From assembly GCF_022664455.2 (NCBI RefSeq), contig NZ_JAKRKC020000002.1, positions 62,001 to 126,000 of the forward strand: 64,000 nucleotides of DNA, read 5' to 3'. Each line of letters opens with the position of its first letter. The stretch's first letter is position 1. Source of the stretch: Actinomadura luzonensis (GTDB lineage Bacteria; Actinomycetota; Actinomycetes; Streptosporangiales; Streptosporangiaceae). Positions 1-8,379 of this stretch are shown here, piece by piece. A model generated the notes under the pieces. The model had not been told where the DNA came from. It worked only from the letters and a program-made list of their open reading frames with translations, and did no database searches. Position numbers and translations under genes: made by a program.

Positions 1-24
1 CTTCACGTTGGAACACACGTGAAG
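1..24. repeat. Inverted repeat just upstream of cmk
   Basis: CTTCACGT (1-8) and ACGTGAAG (17-24) form a perfect 8-bp inverted repeat directly before the cmk ribosome binding site. The window begins here, so it cannot be decided whether this is an operator or the end of an upstream gene. Confidence 0.5.
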
Positions 25-35
25 AGGGAGAGGCC

Positions 36-692
36 GTGACCGGTCTGGTCGTCGCCATGGACGGCCCTTCGGGGTCGGGTAAGTCGAGCGTGTCGCGCGG
101 GGCCGCCCGGGCGCTGGGCCTGCGTTACCTCGACACCGGGGCGATGTACCGGGCGATGACGTGGTGGATGCTCCAGCAGGGCGTCGACCTCGCCGATCCG
201 GCCGCGGTCGCGGCGCGCTGCGGCGAGCCGGGCATCGTCTCCGGCACCGACCCCGACGGCCCCGCCATCCACGTCGACGGCGTGGACGTCGCCGGGCCGA
301 TCAGGGAGGCCGAGGTGACCGGCGCGGTCTCCGTCGTGGCCGCCGTTCCCGAGGTGCGGGCGCGGCTGGTCGCGCTCCAGCGGGAGATCATCGGCTCCGG
401 TGACATCGTCGTCGAGGGCCGCGACATCGGCTCGGTCGTCTGGCCGGACGCGCCCGTCAAGATCTACCTGACGGCCAGCCCGGAGGCCCGTGCCCGCCGC
501 CGCTCCGCGGAGCTGGCGGGCACCACGGTGGAGGCGCAGCAGGAGGCGCTGGCCAGGCGTGACACCCTGGACTCAACACGGAAGACGGACCCACTCTCGA
601 TGGCGGCTGGCGCCGTCGAGCTCGACACCACCGCGCTGACCCTCGACGAGGTGATCGCGGAGGTGCTGAGGCTGGTCAAGGAGCGCACCTGA
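36..692 (+). CDS. cmk: Cytidylate kinase
   Basis: Phosphorylates CMP and dCMP with ATP in the cytoplasm, feeding CTP and dCTP pools. The 218-residue protein opens with the P-loop GPSGSGKSS (about residues 10-18), followed by the CMP-kinase segment YLDTGAMYRA. VEGRDIGSVV and the Arg-rich lid ARARRRSAEL come later; the length is normal for the family. The GTG start follows a GAGGGAGAGG Shine-Dalgarno run at 24-33. The gene lies 42 bp before der, the usual actinobacterial cmk-der arrangement, and the two are probably co-transcribed. Confidence 0.96.
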   Translation: MTGLVVAMDGPSGSGKSSVSRGAARALGLRYLDTGAMYRAMTWWMLQQGVDLADPAAVAARCGEPGIVSGTDPDGPAIHVDGVDVAGPIREAEVTGAVSVVAAVPEVRARLVALQREIIGSGDIVVEGRDIGSVVWPDAPVKIYLTASPEARARRRSAELAGTTVEAQQEALARRDTLDSTRKTDPLSMAAGAVELDTTALTLDEVIAEVLRLVKERT

Positions 693-734
693 TGACCGCA
701 TCAGGCGCGGTACTCACGCAAAGGACGAAATATC

Positions 735-2126
735 GTGTCAACGGGGGACTGGGTCGAGGCCGAGCTCGACGAGCTTGAGATCACCGAGCACGGCGACAGC
801 ACGCCGCTGCCCGTCGTGGCCATCGTAGGACGCCCGAACGTCGGCAAGTCCACGCTGGTCAACCGCATCATCGGCCGCCGCGAGGCGGTCGTCGAGGACG
901 TGCCGGGCGTCACCCGCGACCGCGTCACGTACGAGGCCAACTGGCGCGGCAAGCGCTTCACCGTCGTCGACACCGGCGGCTGGGACCCTGACGCCACCGG
1001 CATGGGCCTGCGCATCGCCGAGCAGGCGCAGGTCGCCGTCGAGCTGGCCGACGTGATCGTGTTCGTGGTCGACGCGACCGTCGGCGCGACCGACGCCGAC
1101 GAGATCGTCGGGGCGGTGCTGCGCCAGTCGGGCAAGCCCGTCGTCCTGGCCGCCAACAAGGTCGACAACCAGCAGCTCGAACTGGAGGCCGCCGCGCTGT
1201 GGTCGCTCGGCCTCGGCGAGCCGTACCCGGTCTCGGCCCTGCACGGCCGCTCCAGCGGCGACCTGCTCGACGTGGTGCTCGACGCGCTGCCCGACACGCC
1301 GCGCGTCACGTTCGAGACCGAGCGCGGCCCGGCCAGGGTCGCGCTGCTCGGCAAGCCCAACGTCGGCAAGTCCTCGCTGCTCAACAAGCTGGCCGGCGAG
1401 GAGCGGGTGCTGGTCGACCCGATGGCGGGCACCACCCGCGACCCCGTCGACGAGCTGGTCGAGCTGGGCGGGCGCACCTGGCGCTTCATCGACACCGCCG
1501 GCATCCGCAGGCGCGACCGCGAGCTGCAGGGCGCCGACTTCTACGCCGCCATGCGCACCCGCGCGGCCCTGGAGCGCTCGGAGGTGGCGATCGTGCTCAT
1601 CGACGCCAGCGAGCCGCTCACCGAGCAGGACCTCCGCATCATCGGCCTGGTCATCGAGTCCGGCCGGGCCATGGTGGTCGCCTTCAACAAGTGGGACCTC
1701 GTCGACGAGGACCGCCGCTACTACCTGGAGAAGGAGATCGACCGGCAGCTCGTCCGCACGCCGTGGGCGCTGCGGGTCAACATCTCGGCCAAGACCGGGC
1801 GGCACGTCGACCGGCTGGTGCCGGCGCTGGAGAAGGCGCTCGACTCGTGGTCCACGCGGGTGCCGACGGCGCGGCTCAACGCGTTCCTGACCGAGCTGGT
1901 GCAGCAGACGCCGCCGCCGGTGCGAGGCGGCAAGCAGCCGAAGATCCTGTTCGCCACGCAGGCGTCCACCGAGCCGCCGAAGTTCGTGCTGTTCACCTCG
2001 GGCTGGCTCGAGGACACCTACCGGCGCTTCATCGAGCGGCGCATCCGCGAGGAGTTCGGCTTCGCGGGCTCGCCCATCGAGGTCACCATGAAGATCAGAG
2101 AGAAGCGTCCCAAGAAGGACAAGTGA
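735..2126 (+). CDS. der: Ribosome-assembly GTPase Der (EngA)
   Basis: Essential double-GTPase of 50S subunit assembly. The 463-residue protein has a short acidic N-terminal extension, then two G domains. The first has G1 GRPNVGKST with DTGG and NKVD; the second has [17 protein letters not shown] and NKWD. A KH-like C-terminal domain ends in a Lys-rich tail. The GTG start is preceded by AAAGGACG. It is the second gene of the cmk-der unit and is followed by a perfect 13-bp hairpin that probably ends the transcript. Confidence 0.96.
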   Translation: MSTGDWVEAELDELEITEHGDSTPLPVVAIVGRPNVGKSTLVNRIIGRREAVVEDVPGVTRDRVTYEANWRGKRFTVVDTGGWDPDATGMGLRIAEQAQVAVELADVIVFVVDATVGATDADEIVGAVLRQSGKPVVLAANKVDNQQLELEAAALWSLGLGEPYPVSALHGRSSGDLLDVVLDALPDTPRVTFETERGPARVALLGKPNVGKSSLLNKLAGEERVLVDPMAGTTRDPVDELVELGGRTWRFIDTAGIRRRDRELQGADFYAAMRTRAALERSEVAIVLIDASEPLTEQDLRIIGLVIESGRAMVVAFNKWDLVDEDRRYYLEKEIDRQLVRTPWALRVNISAKTGRHVDRLVPALEKALDSWSTRVPTARLNAFLTELVQQTPPPVRGGKQPKILFATQASTEPPKFVLFTSGWLEDTYRRFIERRIREEFGFAGSPIEVTMKIREKRPKKDK

Positions 2127-2139
2127 CGAACGCGTCCGG

Positions 2140-2170
2140 GGCCCGCGGGCAATCGCTTTGCCCGCGGGCC
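2140..2170 (+). terminator. Hairpin terminator after cmk-der
   Basis: GGCCCGCGGGCAA (2140-2152) and its exact complement (2158-2170) enclose a 5-nt loop, giving a perfect 13-bp stem 14 nt after the der stop. There is no T-tract, as is common for actinobacterial terminators. Confidence 0.7.
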
Positions 2171-2196
2171 GGGCGCGGTCGTAAGATCGGCGGCAA

Positions 2197-2443
2197 CGCG
2201 TCGAGGGAGCCGAGTAGCCGCGGACCCGCGCGGGCGCAGAGAGCCGCCGGCAGCTGAGAAGGCGGCCCCGGGCCCCGCGGCGAAGACACTCCTGAGTGCG
2301 GGGAGGAAATGCCCCGCCGGCCTGACCCCCGTCATCGGGTCGTCCGAGGCCGCCCTGGCAAGGGGCGGCGAAAGTGCGGTGGCACCGGGAGCTCCCTTCT
2401 CCCCCGCACTCCCAAGGGATCACGCACGTCCTGCAGAGGAGCT
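2197..2443 (+). promoter_or_regulatory. T-box riboswitch, specifier GAC (tRNA-Asp), probably translational
   Basis: Stem I shows the loop-E/S-turn pair AGTA (2213-2216) opposite GAA (2282-2284), flanking a perfect GCCGCGG (2217-2223)/CCGCGGC (2275-2281) helix. The triplet right after GAA, at 2285-2287, is GAC, an aspartate codon. The T-box bulge TGGCACC is at 2380-2386. It sits between helix A1 (AGTGCGG 2373-2379/CCGCACT 2404-2410) and helix A2 (GGGAG 2387-2391/CTCCC 2399-2403). AGCTCC (2390-2395) can alternatively pair with GGAGCT (2438-2443), the ribosome binding site. There is no U-tract, so control of translation initiation by uncharged tRNA-Asp is the likely mode. Confidence 0.88.
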
Positions 2444-2446
2444 GTG

Positions 2447-3730
2447 ATGATCTCTCGTGTCCTGTCCGCGGAGCTGTCCGAGCACGCGGGACGACGAGTG
2501 ACGATCGCCGGCTGGGTCCATCGCCGGCGGCACCTGAAAACCGTTTCCTTCCTGGTGGTACGCGACCGCGCCGGCCTCGCGCAGGTGGTGGCGGGGGAGA
2601 CACATGACGGGGCCGGGGGCGGCCTGCCGGGGGAGGAGAGCGTGGTGCGGGTCACCGGCACGGTGATCCGGCGGCCGCAGGCGCCCGGGGGCGTCGAGCT
2701 GGCCGAGCCGGAGATCGAGGTGCTGGCCGAACCCGGCACGCCGCCCCCGTTCGACCTCTACCGGCCGGTGGTGACGGCCTCGCTGCCGACGGTCCTCGAC
2801 CACGCGCCGGTCGCGCTGCGGCACCCGCGGCTGCGCGCGGCGCTGGAGATCTCGGCCGCGAGCGTCGCCGGGTTCCGCGCGGCACTCGACCGGCTCGGCT
2901 TCACCGAGATCCACACCCCGAAGATCGTCGCCTCGGCCACCGAGTCGGGCGCGAACGTCTTCGGCATCGACTACTTCGGCCGCCCCGCCTACCTCGCCCA
3001 GTCGCCGCAGTTCTACAAGCAGGCCATGGTCGGGGTGTTCGAGCGGGTGTACGAGGTCGGACCGGTCTTCCGGGCCGAGCCGCACGACACCGTCCGCCAC
3101 CTGGCCCAGTACACCAGCCTCGACGCCGAGCTCGGCTTCGTCACCGACCACCGGGACGTCATGGCCGTGCTGCGGGAGGCCGTCGCGGGCATGGTCGAGT
3201 CGGTGCGCCACCGGGCCGCGGCCGCCGCCGGCCTGCTCGGGGTCGCGCTGCCCGAGGTGCCGGCCGAGATCCCGGCCGTGCACTTCACCGAGGCGCAGCG
3301 GCTCACCTCCTCCTCCGAGCCGGACCTCGCGCCGGCGCAGGAGCGGTGGCTGTCGGAGTGGGCGCTGCGGGAGCACGGGTCGGAGTTCCTGTTCGTCACC
3401 GGCTACCCCATGTCCAAGCGGCCGTTCTACACCCACCCCGACCCGGCCAGGCCCGGCAGCTCCAACGGCTTCGACCTGCTGTTCCGGGGGCTGGAGCTGG
3501 TGACGGGCGGACAGCGGCTGCACCGGTACGAGGACTACACCTCGGCGCTGGCCGCGCTCGGCGAGCCGATCGGGCCGTACGAGGGGTACCTCCAGGCGTT
3601 CCGGTACGGGATGCCGCCGCACGGCGGGTTCGCGCTGGGCCTGGAACGGTGGACCGCCCGGCTGACGGGCGCGGCCAACATCCGCGAGACCACCGCCTTC
3701 CCGCGCGACCTCCACCGCCTCTCGCCCTGA
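2447..3730 (+). CDS. aspS: Aspartyl-tRNA synthetase, archaeal type (likely non-discriminating)
   Basis: Class II synthetase of 427 residues. An N-terminal OB fold (VTIAGWVHRRRHLK) is followed by a catalytic domain with TPKIVASATESGANVF and LAQSPQFYKQ, motif 2 FRAEPHDTVRHL and motif 3 GLERW. These signatures and the short length match the archaeal AspRS branch, not the roughly 590-residue bacterial AspS with its GAD insertion. Archaeal-type enzymes often charge both tRNA-Asp and tRNA-Asn. The ATG follows GAGGA at 2436-2440; GTG at 2444 is an alternative start. It is controlled by the Asp-type T-box upstream. It may be a paralogue of a housekeeping AspRS elsewhere, which this window cannot show. 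Confidence 0.88.
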   Translation: MISRVLSAELSEHAGRRVTIAGWVHRRRHLKTVSFLVVRDRAGLAQVVAGETHDGAGGGLPGEESVVRVTGTVIRRPQAPGGVELAEPEIEVLAEPGTPPPFDLYRPVVTASLPTVLDHAPVALRHPRLRAALEISAASVAGFRAALDRLGFTEIHTPKIVASATESGANVFGIDYFGRPAYLAQSPQFYKQAMVGVFERVYEVGPVFRAEPHDTVRHLAQYTSLDAELGFVTDHRDVMAVLREAVAGMVESVRHRAAAAAGLLGVALPEVPAEIPAVHFTEAQRLTSSSEPDLAPAQERWLSEWALREHGSEFLFVTGYPMSKRPFYTHPDPARPGSSNGFDLLFRGLELVTGGQRLHRYEDYTSALAALGEPIGPYEGYLQAFRYGMPPHGGFALGLERWTARLTGAANIRETTAFPRDLHRLSP

Positions 3731-3743
3731 CCGCGGCCACGGT

Positions 3744-3776
3744 CCCCGCCCCTCCTCCGTGAGGGAGGGCGCGGGG
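3744..3776. terminator. Hairpin between convergent genes
   Basis: CCCCGCCCCTCC (3744-3755) pairs with GGAGGGCGCGGGG (3764-3776), with one bulged base and an 8-nt loop. It lies between the AspRS gene and the oppositely oriented MFS gene and could serve both. Confidence 0.5.
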
Positions 3777-3884
3777 CCCGCCGGCCGGATGGCGGCGGGG
3801 CCGCCAAGGGTCGTCGGGCGGCCGTCCGCCAGGGTGTCGTGCGGTCCGGGGGTGTCGTGCGGTCCGGCCCGCTGCTGCCCGGTG

Positions 3885-5528
3885 TTAGTGGGCTTCGGCC
3901 GCCGGGTCGGGGCTCGGGGCGGCCGGTCGTTCGGGGACGCGGGGCGGGCGGCGCGGCATGAGGAAGGCCGCGGCGGCGCCCGCCAGGCAGACGAACGCCG
4001 TGACGAGGAACATCTCGGTGTACTCCACGTGCAGTGCCGCCTGCACCCGCCCCGTGTACTCGGCGAGCTGCCGCTGGTACGTGGCGGCGTCCACGCCGAA
4101 CGGCAGCGGCGTGTCCAGCTCGGCCGTCAGCGACTGGAACCGGTGGAACCCCCACGCCGACACCGCCGCGATGCCGACCAGCATGCCCATCATCCGGGCC
4201 ACCACGACCGCCGCCGAGGCCACCCCGTGCTGGGCCGCCCGGCTCGCCCGCAGCACGGCCGACGACACCGGGGCGATCACCACGCCGAGGCCCAGCCCGG
4301 CCACCACCAGGGCGGCGTCCACGACCAGGCCCGCCTCGGCCAGCCGCAGCGGCCAGCGGCTCATCAGCCAGTAGCCGGCCGCCGCCACCGCCATGCCCGC
4401 CACCGCGACGCGCCGCTCGCCCAGCCGGCGGGCCAGCAGGCCGCCGAGCAGCGCCCCCGCGGTCAGCGCGACGAGGAAGCGGGCCAGCACGAACGCCGCG
4501 CCCAGCTCGTCGCGGCCGAGCAGCGTCTGCGCGGTGAACGGCACGAACACCATCGTCACCAGCAGTGCCGCCCCCGCGAGGAAGCTCACCCCGAGCGTCG
4601 CCAGCAGCGGCCCCTTGCGGACGCCGGACAGGTCGAGGATGCGGACGGGGGAGCGGATCTCCCACCAGACGAAGACCCCGGCCGCCACGGCGCCCGCCGC
4701 GATCAGCGGGGCGCCCCACGGCGGCAGGAACGCCTCGGCCGGGTCGGGGTTGTACAGGCCGACGACGAGCAGCGCCAGCGCCAGCGCCAGCAGGGCGCCG
4801 CCGGCGGCGTCCACCCGCCGCGGCACCCCCGAGGACGCCCCCGAGGACGCCCCCGAGGACGGGCCCGAGGACGCCCCCGAGGACGGGCCCGAGGACGCCC
4901 CCGAGGACGGGCCCGAGGACGGGCTCGCCGGCGGGCGGCCGGGGACCGTGCGGTGCACGGCCACCGCCGCGAGCGCCGCCAGCGGCACGTTGATCCAGAA
5001 GATGGCGTGCCAGCCGCCCAGCTCCACCCCGGCCACCGCGAGCGCCGGGATCTGCGCCAGCAGCCCGCCGTACAGGGGCCCGAGCGCCGACCCCAGCTCC
5101 TGCGCCGCCCCCACCGCGCCCAGCGCCACGGGCCGCTCCCGCTCGTCCCACAGGTCGCCGATGAGCGCCATCGTGATCGGCAGCAGCGCCCCGCCCGCGA
5201 TCCCCTGCACGGTACGCCCGGCCACCACCATCACCTCGCCGGCCGCCAGCGCCGTCAGCACCGAGCCGAGCGCGAACGCCGCCAGGCACGCGTGGATGAG
5301 CGGCCGCCGCCCGTACCGGTCGGAGAGCTGCCCGAGCAGCGGCATCGCCGCGATGTAGCCCAGCAGGAACCCGGTGACGATCGGCGTGGCCCGCTCCAGG
5401 TGGTTGAGCGGCACCCCGACGTCCCTGGCGATCTCGATGAGGACGGTCACCACCACGTACGCGTCGAGCGCGGCCAGCAGCACCACCGCGCCCCCGGCGC
5501 CGAGCGCGACCCGGCGGGCGGCGCCCAT
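3885..5528 (-). CDS. MFS exporter, P55-like (partner of LprG-type lipoprotein)
   Basis: Major facilitator of 547 residues, probably 14 membrane segments. It has the motif-A loop [11 protein letters not shown] and the motif-C-like segment [18 protein letters not shown]. Its ATG overlaps the stop of the upstream lipoprotein gene by one base (TGATG). In mycobacteria the same pair, lprG and Rv1410c (P55), exports triacylglycerol-type lipids and lipoglycans; the pairing here supports a similar envelope-lipid role. A Ser/Gly/Pro-rich linker near the middle, encoded by about eight 12-bp repeats, is unusual and lies in the cytoplasmic loop region. The assignment to P55 rests on context and topology. 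Confidence 0.8.
   Translation of the reverse strand: MGAARRVALGAGGAVVLLAALDAYVVVTVLIEIARDVGVPLNHLERATPIVTGFLLGYIAAMPLLGQLSDRYGRRPLIHACLAAFALGSVLTALAAGEVMVVAGRTVQGIAGGALLPITMALIGDLWDERERPVALGAVGAAQELGSALGPLYGGLLAQIPALAVAGVELGGWHAIFWINVPLAALAAVAVHRTVPGRPPASPSSGPSSGASSGPSSGASSGPSSGASSGASSGVPRRVDAAGGALLALALALLVVGLYNPDPAEAFLPPWGAPLIAAGAVAAGVFVWWEIRSPVRILDLSGVRKGPLLATLGVSFLAGAALLVTMVFVPFTAQTLLGRDELGAAFVLARFLVALTAGALLGGLLARRLGERRVAVAGMAVAAAGYWLMSRWPLRLAEAGLVVDAALVVAGLGLGVVIAPVSSAVLRASRAAQHGVASAAVVVARMMGMLVGIAAVSAWGFHRFQSLTAELDTPLPFGVDAATYQRQLAEYTGRVQAALHVEYTEMFLVTAFVCLAGAAAAFLMPRRPPRVPERPAAPSPDPAAEAH
4828..4924. repeat. 12-bp coding tandem repeat in the MFS gene
   Basis: About eight copies of CCCGAGGACG plus CC or GG, in frame, encode alternating SSGA/SSGP units on the minus strand. 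Copy-number change would alter linker length without a frameshift. Confidence 0.85.
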
Positions 5529-6178
5529 CAGCCGGCGGGCGGCGTGATCGTGACCGGCGCGTCGTAGTCGCTGAACGACACCGTCACGGTGCCGCCCTGC
5601 AACGGCAGGCTGGCCCGGGTCAGCCTGCCGGTGGCCTGGTCGATCCAGACCTTGCCGTTCACGTCCTGGGTGACGCCGGGCACGATGTCCTTGACCACCG
5701 TCGCCGGGAACGTCGTCGCGACCCGGTAGGCGCCGTCCTCGACGCCCTCCACCTTCGGGTTCGTCGCGGAGGACAGCAGCTTCGCGATGCCCTTGGTCGG
5801 CTCCAGGATCACCGACGGGTCGTAGAACTGCGCGAGCTGCTGCCGGGTCATCTTCTGGAAGCCGCCCGTCGGGCCCTTGAAGTGCACGGTGTCGCCGACG
5901 AGGGCGAAGGTGACCTCCTGCAGGTTGCCCAGGATCGCGATCGTGAGCGTGCCGTCGGCGTTGCCGTCGGCGGTGAGCCGGCCGTCGGCCTTCTGCAGCG
6001 GCACGTTGGGCTTGCCCTCGGTGGCGATGGAGAAGGACGCCGACTTGACGGTCTTCATGGCTTCGGCGGCCTTCTTCATCAGGTCGGGGCCGGACGGCAG
6101 CTCGGGCCCGCTCCCGCCCGCCGACGAGCAGGCCGACGTGAGCGCGAGAACCACCACGATCAGAAGTCTTCTGAGCAT
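5528..6178 (-). CDS. LppX/LprAFG-family lipoprotein (LprG-like)
   Basis: Lipoprotein of 216 residues with a short signal peptide and the lipobox LTSAC, cysteine at residue 17. The body ([19 protein letters not shown] near the start, [12 protein letters not shown] toward the end) fits the LppX/LprG lipid-binding fold, which holds a triacylated ligand in a hydrophobic pocket. It is translationally coupled to the downstream MFS gene. LprG loads lipids for the P55 exporter in mycobacteria, so a periplasm-side carrier role is inferred. Confidence 0.85.
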   Translation of the reverse strand: MLRRLLIVVVLALTSACSSAGGSGPELPSGPDLMKKAAEAMKTVKSASFSIATEGKPNVPLQKADGRLTADGNADGTLTIAILGNLQEVTFALVGDTVHFKGPTGGFQKMTRQQLAQFYDPSVILEPTKGIAKLLSSATNPKVEGVEDGAYRVATTFPATVVKDIVPGVTQDVNGKVWIDQATGRLTRASLPLQGGTVTVSFSDYDAPVTITPPAG

Positions 6179-6274
6179 GTGCGGATCGTAGCGACCGGCC
6201 GGGAAGGGCGCGCGCCGTCGCGGATATCGGTTGGATGTCGGCGCCGGTTGCGTCCACGGAAGAGCCGGTGGGGC

Positions 6275-6742
6275 TCAGCGCAGCTTCTTCAGGTGCTCCA
6301 CGAGCGGCGCGTACGCCGCCTCGATCGCTTCAAGCTGCTCGTCGGTGAGCCGGTCCACGAAGTGCTCGCGCACGCTCGCCACGTGGTACGGCGCCACCCG
6401 CTGGATGGTCTCCCAGCCCTCGTCGGTCAGCACCGCGAACGTGCCCCGGCGGTCGTCGCGGCAGTCCTCCCGCTTGACCAGGCCCTTGGCCTCCATGCGG
6501 GAGATCTGGTGGGACAGGCGGCTGCGCGACTGGATCGTGGCGTCGGCGAGGTCGCTCATGCGCATGCGGCGGCCCTGGCTCTCCGACAGGTTGACCAGGA
6601 TCTCGTAGTCGTTCAGCGACAGGGAGTGCTCCTGCAGCTCGCGGTCGAGCCGGTGCATGAGCAGCTTGTGCAGCGCCAGATGCGTGCGCCAGGCACGCTG
6701 TTCGGCGGAGGATAGCCAGCGAGGCGCGCTCATGATCCCCAA
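6275..6742 (-). CDS. MarR-family transcriptional regulator
   Basis: Winged-helix regulator of about 155 residues. The recognition region is [26 protein letters not shown] in pieces around residues 61-86, with the wing [17 protein letters not shown] following, both typical of MarR. Starts at 6742 (MGIM) or 6733 (MSAP) are both possible. It is divergent from the CDF transporter with only about 15-25 bp between starts, so it may control that promoter or the lipoprotein/MFS pair downstream; the ligand is unknown. Confidence 0.88.
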   Translation of the reverse strand: MGIMSAPRWLSSAEQRAWRTHLALHKLLMHRLDRELQEHSLSLNDYEILVNLSESQGRRMRMSDLADATIQSRSRLSHQISRMEAKGLVKREDCRDDRRGTFAVLTDEGWETIQRVAPYHVASVREHFVDRLTDEQLEAIEAAYAPLVEHLKKLR

Positions 6743-6753
6743 TGTAGCGCACG

Positions 6754-6759
6754 TAGAGT
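6754..6759 (+). promoter_or_regulatory. -10 element for CDF gene, probably leaderless
   Basis: TAGAGT at 6754-6759 ends 7 bp before the ATG at 6767, the spacing expected for a leaderless transcript. No convincing -35 box is visible. Confidence 0.4.
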
Positions 6760-7774
6760 GAACGACATGTCGGAGAGGTCGCCGGAACGGAACGAGGACA
6801 AGTCACAACACATCGGACCCCAGAACGAGCGGCAGCAGAACGGGCAGCAGAACGGCGACAGCCTGAGCACCGTGCTCGTGGCGGGCGCCGCGAACCTCGC
6901 CATCGCGCTCGCCAAGCTCGTCGCCGGCCTGCTCAGCGGCTCGGCGGCCATGCTGTCGGAGGCGGCGCACTCGGCCGCCGACACCGTCACCGAGCTGCTG
7001 CTGCTGGTCGCGGTGCGGCGCTCCGGGCGGCCCGCGGACCGGCGGCACCCGTTCGGGCACGGCAAGGCCGGGTTCGTGTGGGCGATGATGGCGGCCGTCG
7101 CGACGCTCGTCGGCGGCGCGGGCTTCTCCATCACCCACGGCGTGCACGAGATCAGCCACGGCGAGGAGCTGGGCGGCCTCGTCCCGTCCTACGTCGTGCT
7201 GGCCGTGTCCTTCGTCATCGAGGCGGCCTCGTTCGCCAAGGCCTACTCGCAGCTCCGCGCCGAGGCCGCCCGCTACCGGGTCAACCCGCTGCGGCTGGTG
7301 CGGATCACCTCCGACACCGCGCTCAAGGCCGTCGTGTTCGAGGACGCCGCCGCGCTGGTCGGCCTGCTGATCGCGGCCGGCGGGCTGCTCGGCTCCCAGC
7401 TCACCGGCTCCTCCCTGTGGGACGGCCTGGCCTCCGTCGCGATCGGCCTGCTCCTGCTGCTCGTCGCGCTCACCCTCATCCAGTCGAACCTGTCGCTGCT
7501 CATCGGCCGGGCCGCGCCGCCCAGCCTGGAGACCGGCATCCGGGCGGTGCTGCTGGCCCAGCCCGAGGTGGAGGACGTCGTCGAGCTGCTGACCATGATG
7601 ATCGGGCCCGGCGAGGTGCTGGTCGCCGCCAAGATCGACTTCCGGGACGAGGCCAGCGCGGCAGGCGTCGAGATCGCCTGCGACGAGGTGGACCGGCGGC
7701 TGCGCGCCCAGTTCCCCGCGGTCAGCCTGGTCTTCCTCGACCCGACCCCGACCCGCCGCACCTCAGCCCAGTAG
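6758..7774 (+). CDS. Cation diffusion facilitator transporter
   Basis: CDF-family proton-coupled divalent metal exporter of the inner membrane. The 338-residue form starts at GTG 6758; ATG at 6767 is the likelier start if the message is leaderless. The N-terminus is hydrophilic and Gln/Asn-rich, followed by six membrane segments. The metal-site motif HSAADTVTE is in the second helix and HPFGHGK in the following loop. The C-terminal cytoplasmic domain ends at LVFLDPTPTR. The substrate (Zn, Co, Fe or Mn) cannot be told from sequence. Its 3' end overlaps the convergent PPTase gene by 12 bp. Confidence 0.9.
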   Translation: MNDMSERSPERNEDKSQHIGPQNERQQNGQQNGDSLSTVLVAGAANLAIALAKLVAGLLSGSAAMLSEAAHSAADTVTELLLLVAVRRSGRPADRRHPFGHGKAGFVWAMMAAVATLVGGAGFSITHGVHEISHGEELGGLVPSYVVLAVSFVIEAASFAKAYSQLRAEAARYRVNPLRLVRITSDTALKAVVFEDAAALVGLLIAAGGLLGSQLTGSSLWDGLASVAIGLLLLLVALTLIQSNLSLLIGRAAPPSLETGIRAVLLAQPEVEDVVELLTMMIGPGEVLVAAKIDFRDEASAAGVEIACDEVDRRLRAQFPAVSLVFLDPTPTRRTSAQ

Positions 7775-8368
7775 CGGGATCGGCACCCGGCGGGCGGGGG
7801 AGTCGGTGACGACCGCCACCCTGATGTCGGGCGCGGCGGTCCACTCCAGCAGGTGGCGGCCGGACAGGTCGTCGCCGCCGGAGCCGAGCCGGTCCAGCGA
7901 CAGCTCGCCCCGCTTGATCAGCGCCTCCTTGCGCGTCCAGTGCCGCATCAGCTCGTCGTTGCCGGTGACCAGGGCCCGCTCGCGCGGCGTGAGCACCCGG
8001 TCGGCCAGCGCCTCGTCCAGCGGGCCCGGCGGCACGTGCTCGGCGTCCGCGCCGACCCGGCCGGGGCCGGCCGCGGCGCAGACGTACCCGCGGGTGTGGC
8101 TGAGACTCACCCCCAGCTCGGGCGCCTGCTCCAGGTACGGCCTGCCGTGGCCCGGGCCGTGCACCTCGCAGACCTGCAGCAGCGTGAGACCGGCCGGGTC
8201 CGTGCCGTCGCCGAGCGCGGCGGCGGCGCAGAGCCGGACCAGCAGGTGCGCGGCGACGAACGTGGCCCGGTCCGCCTCGAACCGGAACCGCGCGGCGCGC
8301 TCGCGCTCCACCTCCGTGAGCCAGTGTTCGGGCGCGCGCACCTCGTCCGGGTGGCCGCCCATCGCCAA
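7763..8368 (-). CDS. 4'-phosphopantetheinyl transferase, Sfp type
   Basis: Transfers phosphopantetheine from CoA to carrier proteins. The 201-residue protein carries the three Sfp-superfamily signatures: GRPYLEQAPELGVSLSH (P1), VGADAEHV (P2, Mg-binding acidic residues) and HWTRKEALIKR (P3). It is somewhat shorter than Sfp itself. No polyketide or peptide synthetase is present in the window, so the carrier targets lie elsewhere. It is convergent with the CDF gene and sits 12 bp upstream, in the opposite sense of the chromosome, of the mce operon end. Confidence 0.88.
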   Translation of the reverse strand: MAMGGHPDEVRAPEHWLTEVERERAARFRFEADRATFVAAHLLVRLCAAAALGDGTDPAGLTLLQVCEVHGPGHGRPYLEQAPELGVSLSHTRGYVCAAAGPGRVGADAEHVPPGPLDEALADRVLTPRERALVTGNDELMRHWTRKEALIKRGELSLDRLGSGGDDLSGRHLLEWTAAPDIRVAVVTDSPARRVPIPLLG

Positions 8369-8379
8369 GGGGCCGATCG

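Noticed and set aside
738-2603. Long minus-strand open frame opposite der and the T-box
   Set aside because: It runs antisense to the well-supported der gene, is Arg/Gly/Asp-rich with no domain, and results from the GC-biased third positions of der.
4828-4924. Short regular repeats considered as CRISPR or iterons
   Set aside because: 12-bp contiguous units without spacers inside a coding frame.
7763-8368. Start of a polyketide or peptide biosynthetic cluster
   Set aside because: A PPTase, a P450 and one glycosyltransferase occur in the window, but they are far apart and no synthase, synthetase or tailoring set links them.
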